Below are positions 52,889-56,728 of a stretch of 56,728 bases of DNA, piece by piece. The position numbers and the translations under genes are program-made. The stretch comes from Syntrophomonadaceae bacterium (GTDB taxonomy: Bacteria; Bacillota; Dethiobacteria; DTU022): NCBI GenBank assembly GCA_007121075.1, contig SKMK01000005.1:1-56728 (forward strand), written 5' to 3'. The notes beneath the pieces were generated by a model. The model saw only the letters and a program-made list of their open reading frames with translations, searched no databases and had not been told where the DNA came from. Position 1 is the first letter of the stretch. Each line of letters starts with the position of its first letter.

Positions 52889-52982
52889 GTCAGCTCTGGT
52901 TTATCCTCCTTATATGATAATATAATATGCTGTTACAAATGCTGTAACTCTCTTATCAACGTTTAACAGGCCCCGGGTACTT

Positions 52983-54284
52983 TTACCACATCATCCTCGG
53001 CAACACCAACACGATTTCCGGATATACTGATATTAGAACCACAACCCCCAGCATTAAAATAAATACCGGTATAACGGCCTGGGCAATTTTAAATATATTT
53101 TCATCGGTAATGCTGTTGATTACAAACAGATTAAAACCGATCGGTGGGGTAATCTGTGATATCTGGATCATAATGACAAGATATATCCCAAACCATAGAG
53201 GATCAAACCCCGCAAAAGTAATCAGGGGCAATGCTATAGGGATACTCATTACAATCATGGAAAACCCGTCGAGAAGACAGCCCAAAACAATATACATAAG
53301 CGACAAAATAATTAGCAGCATGTAAGGGGATAGGCCCATTTCAGCTATAGATTGAGTTAACATTCTTGGAATACCCAGGTAACCTACGGCCACAGAAATG
53401 AACGAGGCACTGGCAACAATAAACATGATCATGCAGCCCGTTTTTATCGAGCCCATCATTGCTTCCTTGTAAACACTCCACTGCAAAGCTTTATTTAAAT
53501 AAGCAAATATAAAGGCGCCCACCACACCAACAGCGGCCGCTTCGGTAGGTGTGGCAAAACCCAAATAAATACTGCCCAGCACTGCTCCAATCAGCAGGAA
53601 AACCGGGAGGACCTTTGGGATGGCCCAAAAGTAATCTCTTGTTGTATATGTTGTGTCATCGGCCGGCGCTAATTGAGGGTTAAACATGGCGCGAACAATA
53701 ATGTATAACATAAACACGACTGCGATTATAATTCCCGGAATTAGGCCGGCTATAAAAAGCTGTCCTATGCTGACGTTTGCCGTAATACCGTAAACAATCA
53801 TGACCATACTGGGCGGAATCAGGAATCCAAGAGTGCCGGATCCACCCAATATAGCATAAACCATCTTCCGGTTATAGTTTCTGGCATCCATTTCCGGCAG
53901 GACAATTTTACCCACTGTAGCACAAGTTGCCGCCGATGATCCACTTACAGCAGCAAACATTGCAGAAGCTACCACGGTAACATGCAGCAATCGGCCCGGC
54001 AGCTTATGTAATAGGGGGTTCAAACCTGAAAACAAATTGGCGGACATCCTGCTACGGAAAATAACTTCACCCATTAGAACAAAAAGTGGCAACGCAAACA
54101 AGCTTGATTGAGCGGTACTGCCCCACAAAATGTTTGCTAATATTTTAATGGCGTCGAAATCAGTAAAAATTGTAATCCCAAGCAACCCGACAATAAACAG
54201 CGTAACCGCAATCCAAACGGTACTGACAAGAAAAAAGGCCAGGATTAAAGCCAGGGTAAGTGATATTATATATATCGGATCCAA
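52983..54284 (-). CDS. dctM: TRAP transporter large permease (DctM)
   Basis: About 433 residues from TTG 54284, which has CAGGAGGTTGAACTA upstream; an ATG at 54317 would overlap the site itself. It has about 12 membrane segments, with PLFVLMGEVIFRSRMSANLF, AVSGSSAATCATVGKIVLPEM, GTLGFLIPPSMVMIVYG and ATPTEAAAVGVVGAFIFAY as signatures. It moves the solute with sodium or protons. The C-terminal QITPPIGFNLFVINSI is also conserved. Confidence 0.95.
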   Translation of the reverse strand: MDPIYIISLTLALILAFFLVSTVWIAVTLFIVGLLGITIFTDFDAIKILANILWGSTAQSSLFALPLFVLMGEVIFRSRMSANLFSGLNPLLHKLPGRLLHVTVVASAMFAAVSGSSAATCATVGKIVLPEMDARNYNRKMVYAILGGSGTLGFLIPPSMVMIVYGITANVSIGQLFIAGLIPGIIIAVVFMLYIIVRAMFNPQLAPADDTTYTTRDYFWAIPKVLPVFLLIGAVLGSIYLGFATPTEAAAVGVVGAFIFAYLNKALQWSVYKEAMMGSIKTGCMIMFIVASASFISVAVGYLGIPRMLTQSIAEMGLSPYMLLIILSLMYIVLGCLLDGFSMIVMSIPIALPLITFAGFDPLWFGIYLVIMIQISQITPPIGFNLFVINSITDENIFKIAQAVIPVFILMLGVVVLISVYPEIVLVLPRMMW

Positions 54285-54318
54285 TAGTTCAACCTCCTGA
54301 AATAAGCTTGGTTTCATC

Positions 54319-54846
54319 TCAGCGCCCTAAAGCGCTGGATTCAACCTCCCCCGATTGTCCGGTTTTTAAGAGTATTATGGAACGGAAAAATTCCGCAGCA
54401 AATTGTAATGTAAAGATAAAGAGACCCACCGGCATAAAGAATGTCGGAATTGCCATTGGAGTTTGGGAAATTGTATAAGCCGTGCTACCACTTTGTAAAT
54501 GCATATAGAATAAGTTGAATGTTGTGATCGTCAGTACAGCGGCCACAACAAATCCGACCACATAAGAATACATGTCAAGCTTGATTCTTTGTTGTTCATT
54601 TAGTTTGTTTTGCAAGAAATTAACCCTGATGTGACCTTTTTCTTTAAGAGTATAGCCCAGAGCTAAAAATGTTACGGCGCAGGTAATATATCTAACATAT
54701 TCAAGTGTAATTAGAAGGGTGCCTCCATAAGTCCCTCGAATTATAATCTCAACCATAATCAGGGTTAATCCAATCATTACCAGTACTGCAGCAAAAACCC
54801 CGCTAATATTCGAAAGACGATCTATAGATTTAACAAACTTCTCCAT
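54319..54846 (-). CDS. dctQ: TRAP transporter small permease (DctQ)
   Basis: 175 residues, four membrane segments (the first ISGVFAAVLVMIGLTLIMVEIIIRGTYG, then ALGYTLKEKGHIRVNFLQNKL between helices). Typical size and layout of a DctQ protein that binds DctM. ATG start after AAAAAGGAGTTTTATA. A 15-bp perfect hairpin separates it from dctP. Confidence 0.93.
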   Translation of the reverse strand: MEKFVKSIDRLSNISGVFAAVLVMIGLTLIMVEIIIRGTYGGTLLITLEYVRYITCAVTFLALGYTLKEKGHIRVNFLQNKLNEQQRIKLDMYSYVVGFVVAAVLTITTFNLFYMHLQSGSTAYTISQTPMAIPTFFMPVGLFIFTLQFAAEFFRSIILLKTGQSGEVESSALGR

Positions 54847-54869
54847 TATAAAACTCCTTTTTCGGTATT

Positions 54870-54908
54870 AAACACAGGCCTGGCTTTTATTTAGCCAGGC
54901 CTGTGTTT
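54870..54908 (-). promoter_or_regulatory. Perfect 15-bp hairpin between dctP and dctQ
   Basis: AAACACAGGCCTGGC (54870-54884), 9-nt loop, GCCAGGCCTGTGTTT (54894-54908). After the stem, on the minus strand, comes AATACCG, so there is no terminator T-run. Its place after the binding-protein gene suggests an mRNA stabiliser or a partial attenuator that lets dctP be expressed more than the permease genes. Confidence 0.65.
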
Positions 54909-54921
54909 CACCTACTCAATA

Positions 54922-56007
54922 CTAACGACCTACTTCGGCTAAGAACTCATCAACGATTTCTTGTGCTTGAGGGGGCGCATCTGCCAGCCATTCCTCTCGA
55001 ATATCTCTTGTTACTTCCGCGATATCATCAAAGAATTCTTGAGGTGGATCGACTACTTCAATGCCGTTGTCAACGGTTATTTGTTCATTTTCTCTGTCAA
55101 TCTCTTCGATCTGATCCCACAAATCAACTTCCAACTCTTCTGCAACTGAAAGCAAGGTTTCCTGGGTACCTGCATCCATCGCGTTAAATTCATCCATGTT
55201 AATTACAAACATTTCCATCCCGAGAGTCATAAACATGGGAGTGTAGTAGTCGAGCACTTCCCAGAAATTAGCGTCGACTGCTGTCGGGGTAGAGGTAATA
55301 ACCGAATCGATAACCCCGGTTGCCAGCCCGGAGTAAACCTCGGCGAAAGGCAGGGGGTGAGGTGTGCCGCCCACTGCTTCCATTACCAGCGCGCCATTCC
55401 TATCATAAGTCCGTGTTTCCAGTCCTTCCATATCTTCCACAGACTCAACCGGATGCTGGGTCCATATTCCGGCTCCAGGCCAGGGTGATATCAGAAGCAA
55501 CTTCTGGTTCCATTTGTCTGCCAGCAATTCCTCGAAATAGGGTGAGTATATATCACGAAACAGGCGGGCTTCATCATAGTCCTGCATCAAGAACGGCAAG
55601 GTGGTTACATCCAGTAATGGTTCCTCACCGGCAGCCCCGCTCATCATGATCGCAGACACAGGAACAATACCGTCTCTAACGCCGGCTATCAATTCCGGGT
55701 CGGTGTAACCCAGTGCGCCACCCGACTCAACATTAAAGCTCACCCTGCCATCTGTAGCAGCTTCTAGCCTGTCGGAAAGCTCATGCAGAGCTATAGTCTG
55801 GTGGTTATCCTCCGGCCAAACTGAATTGGTAAGCAATTCTGCTTCATACAGGTCCTCGTCCGGTTCCGCTTCATCTACTTCATCCACATCTTCATCCGGA
55901 TCTTCGACCGGCTCATCTACGGGTTCCTCTGCACATCCGGCAAAAACTAACGCTAATGCCAATACACCTACAAACAAAAAAATCAACAAACCTTTTTTTC
56001 TACTCAA
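54922..56007 (-). CDS. dctP: TRAP transporter solute-binding lipoprotein (DctP)
   Basis: 361 residues, TTG start behind AAGGAGGGTAAAAA. The signal peptide with lipobox VFAGC (C at about residue 25) predicts a lipid-anchored protein facing outside. It is followed by a long acidic linker of alternating Asp, Glu, Val and Pro (about residues 26-52), then the DctP fold (GYTDPELIAGVRDGIVPV, YFEELLADKWNQKLL, the ETRTYDRNGALVMEAVGGTPHPLPFAEVYSGLATGVID region). It captures the substrate for DctQM. The ligand is unknown; a carboxylate is usual. Confidence 0.94.
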   Translation of the reverse strand: MSRKKGLLIFLFVGVLALALVFAGCAEEPVDEPVEDPDEDVDEVDEAEPDEDLYEAELLTNSVWPEDNHQTIALHELSDRLEAATDGRVSFNVESGGALGYTDPELIAGVRDGIVPVSAIMMSGAAGEEPLLDVTTLPFLMQDYDEARLFRDIYSPYFEELLADKWNQKLLLISPWPGAGIWTQHPVESVEDMEGLETRTYDRNGALVMEAVGGTPHPLPFAEVYSGLATGVIDSVITSTPTAVDANFWEVLDYYTPMFMTLGMEMFVINMDEFNAMDAGTQETLLSVAEELEVDLWDQIEEIDRENEQITVDNGIEVVDPPQEFFDDIAEVTRDIREEWLADAPPQAQEIVDEFLAEVGR

Positions 56008-56178
56008 TTTTTACCCTCCTTAATATTTTTTCTCAAAGCTGTTAAGAAAATACTGACAAAATATTTATTACCACCTCCCCATTTAATTCCATGTGAAACC
56101 CTTTTACGTCATATGATCCAGGCATTCTTGTTTTTAACCAAAATTTTTGAAAATATAAATCAACCTCTTTGTGTACTG

Positions 56179-56331
56179 TTAGCTGTTAACAGGTAAAAAG
56201 CCAAAATCTATTGCTTCACTGCAGGCAGCTTGAGAGACCTTCGGTATAGTAATAATTATCTTTTCTTTTACTGTAAGAACCAACCCTGCAATAGTTAACG
56301 AGTAATCGCCTGAAAGGGCAAAACTTTTTTG
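56179..56331 (-). pseudogene. Unidentified coding remnant upstream of dctP
   Basis: A 50-codon frame ending in TAA reads QKSFALSGDYSLTIAGLVLT, then VKEKIIITIPKVSQAACSEA and IDFGFLPVNS, with protein-like composition. It follows two stop codons (TAATAA) and has no start with a ribosome site. I cannot name the family. It looks like the C-terminal end of a lost gene. Confidence 0.35.
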
Positions 56332-56608
56332 TTATTAAGCATTTATTTGCCTTTATTACTTTAATAATTTTCTGTGAAAGTTACAATTAAACTTCTTGCC
56401 AGGAAAATCCTGCAAAACATAAATTCAATTTTTGCATATTACCTTGCTAAAATTCAAATTAATATCTTCCTGCCTTAATTAATGCTTTCACCTGTTTCTG
56501 TAAGGATTCCTTAGTATAAACAAATTAGTACTGGAATGATAAAATAAGCATCGGTTTCTATGAACATGCCTCAAAGTATAAAGAGAATACTCCCGGGCAT
56601 CCTACTGC
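56332..56608. other. AT-rich spacer, nothing recognised
   Basis: About 277 bp between the unidentified remnant and the right-edge gene end. No coding frame or good hairpin was found. TTTGCATATTACC at about 56433 resembles the shared box core only in its first half and is not counted as a site. Confidence 0.3.
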
Positions 56609-56728
56609 TCACCTACCTTCCCTTGTTATATTAACAAGGTCTTTTAAAGCCGCTGCCGCTGCAGCCCGTGGATTAGACTTCCCACCTATCACGGTAAGAT
56701 CACCCAGCGTATCTGTTTCAAAATGAAT
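56609..56728 (-). CDS. C-terminal end of an unidentified gene (right edge)
   Basis: The last 39 codons of a leftward gene, ending TGA at 56609: HFETDTLGDLTVIGGKSNPR, then AAAAALKDLVNITREGR. The start lies outside the window. The alternation of strand and helix looks like a soluble protein, but I do not recognise the family. Confidence 0.5.
   Translation of the reverse strand: MHFETDTLGDLTVIGGKSNPRAAAAAALKDLVNITREGR

Noticed and set aside
1-56728. CRISPR arrays, tRNA or rRNA genes, IS elements, prophage
   Set aside because: No regularly spaced repeats, no cloverleaf-type sequences, no transposase or phage proteins were found while reading both strands.

Overview
The window reads as a piece of the chromosome of a strictly anaerobic, probably fermentative or syntrophic, low-to-mid GC Firmicute of the Clostridia type. 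I infer this from strong GGAGG-type ribosome binding sites, frequent TTG and GTG starts, and the gene content: oxygen-sensitive 2-oxoacid:ferredoxin oxidoreductase, tungsten-type aldehyde:ferredoxin oxidoreductase, an old-yellow-enzyme/GltD fusion, selenium/molybdenum hydroxylase accessory genes and TRAP transport. No rRNA, tRNA, IS element, prophage or CRISPR array was seen.

Left part (1-19 kb), mixed housekeeping: an edge-truncated TIM-barrel-like gene with panB; a lone DNA methyltransferase; a secreted dockerin-repeat protein; an unusual acyl-CoA dehydrogenase; an MFS carrier and a sodium:solute symporter; an ABC-2 exporter behind an ArsR regulator with a cysteine-rich tail and a clear promoter/operator; a beta-keto acid cleavage enzyme; a divergent iron alcohol dehydrogenase; a DHH phosphoesterase; a truncated ABC permease beside a MORN-repeat lipoprotein; an acyltransferase; SppA; and a GNAT enzyme.

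Middle part (19-32 kb), acid/aldehyde/alcohol and acyl-CoA chemistry: SCP2 protein and alcohol dehydrogenase on one side, and aldehyde ferredoxin oxidoreductase with an AMP-forming acyl-CoA synthetase on the other side of a shared 400-bp control region. Next comes a molybdenum/selenium cofactor operon (MoeA-like protein, XdhC, YqeB), whose promoter carries a perfect 13-bp inverted repeat resembling a ModE box, followed by a short ModE-type regulator. Then come thiolase and 3-hydroxyacyl-CoA dehydrogenase, flanked by two PPC-domain (DUF296) proteins.

Right part (32-56.7 kb), a catabolic island that looks more AT-rich: a LysR regulator (plus strand) and, on the minus strand, two long gene runs. 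The first starts with a TRAP transporter (dctPQM), then hyuA-hyuB, an SDR dehydrogenase and the 5-oxoprolinase genes pxpB-C-A, and ends in a terminator-like hairpin. The second starts with korA-B-C, then the OYE/GltD fusion, a CaiB/BaiF CoA-transferase, a CitE-like lyase, an MmgE/PrpD protein and a soluble FrdB/FrdA-like pair. A roughly 40-bp sequence is shared between the lysR promoter and the korA promoter and is the best candidate for the LysR operator. It ties the distant regulator to the second run. Decayed genes (an aminotransferase with an internal deletion, a DUF1847 pseudogene and two small remnants) show that this part of the genome is being remodelled. The proposed logic is import of a cyclic amide or organic acid, ATP-dependent ring opening, CoA activation, hydration, retro-aldol/Claisen cleavage to acyl-CoA and 2-oxoacid, and ferredoxin-linked oxidation. 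The actual substrate cannot be read from the sequence.
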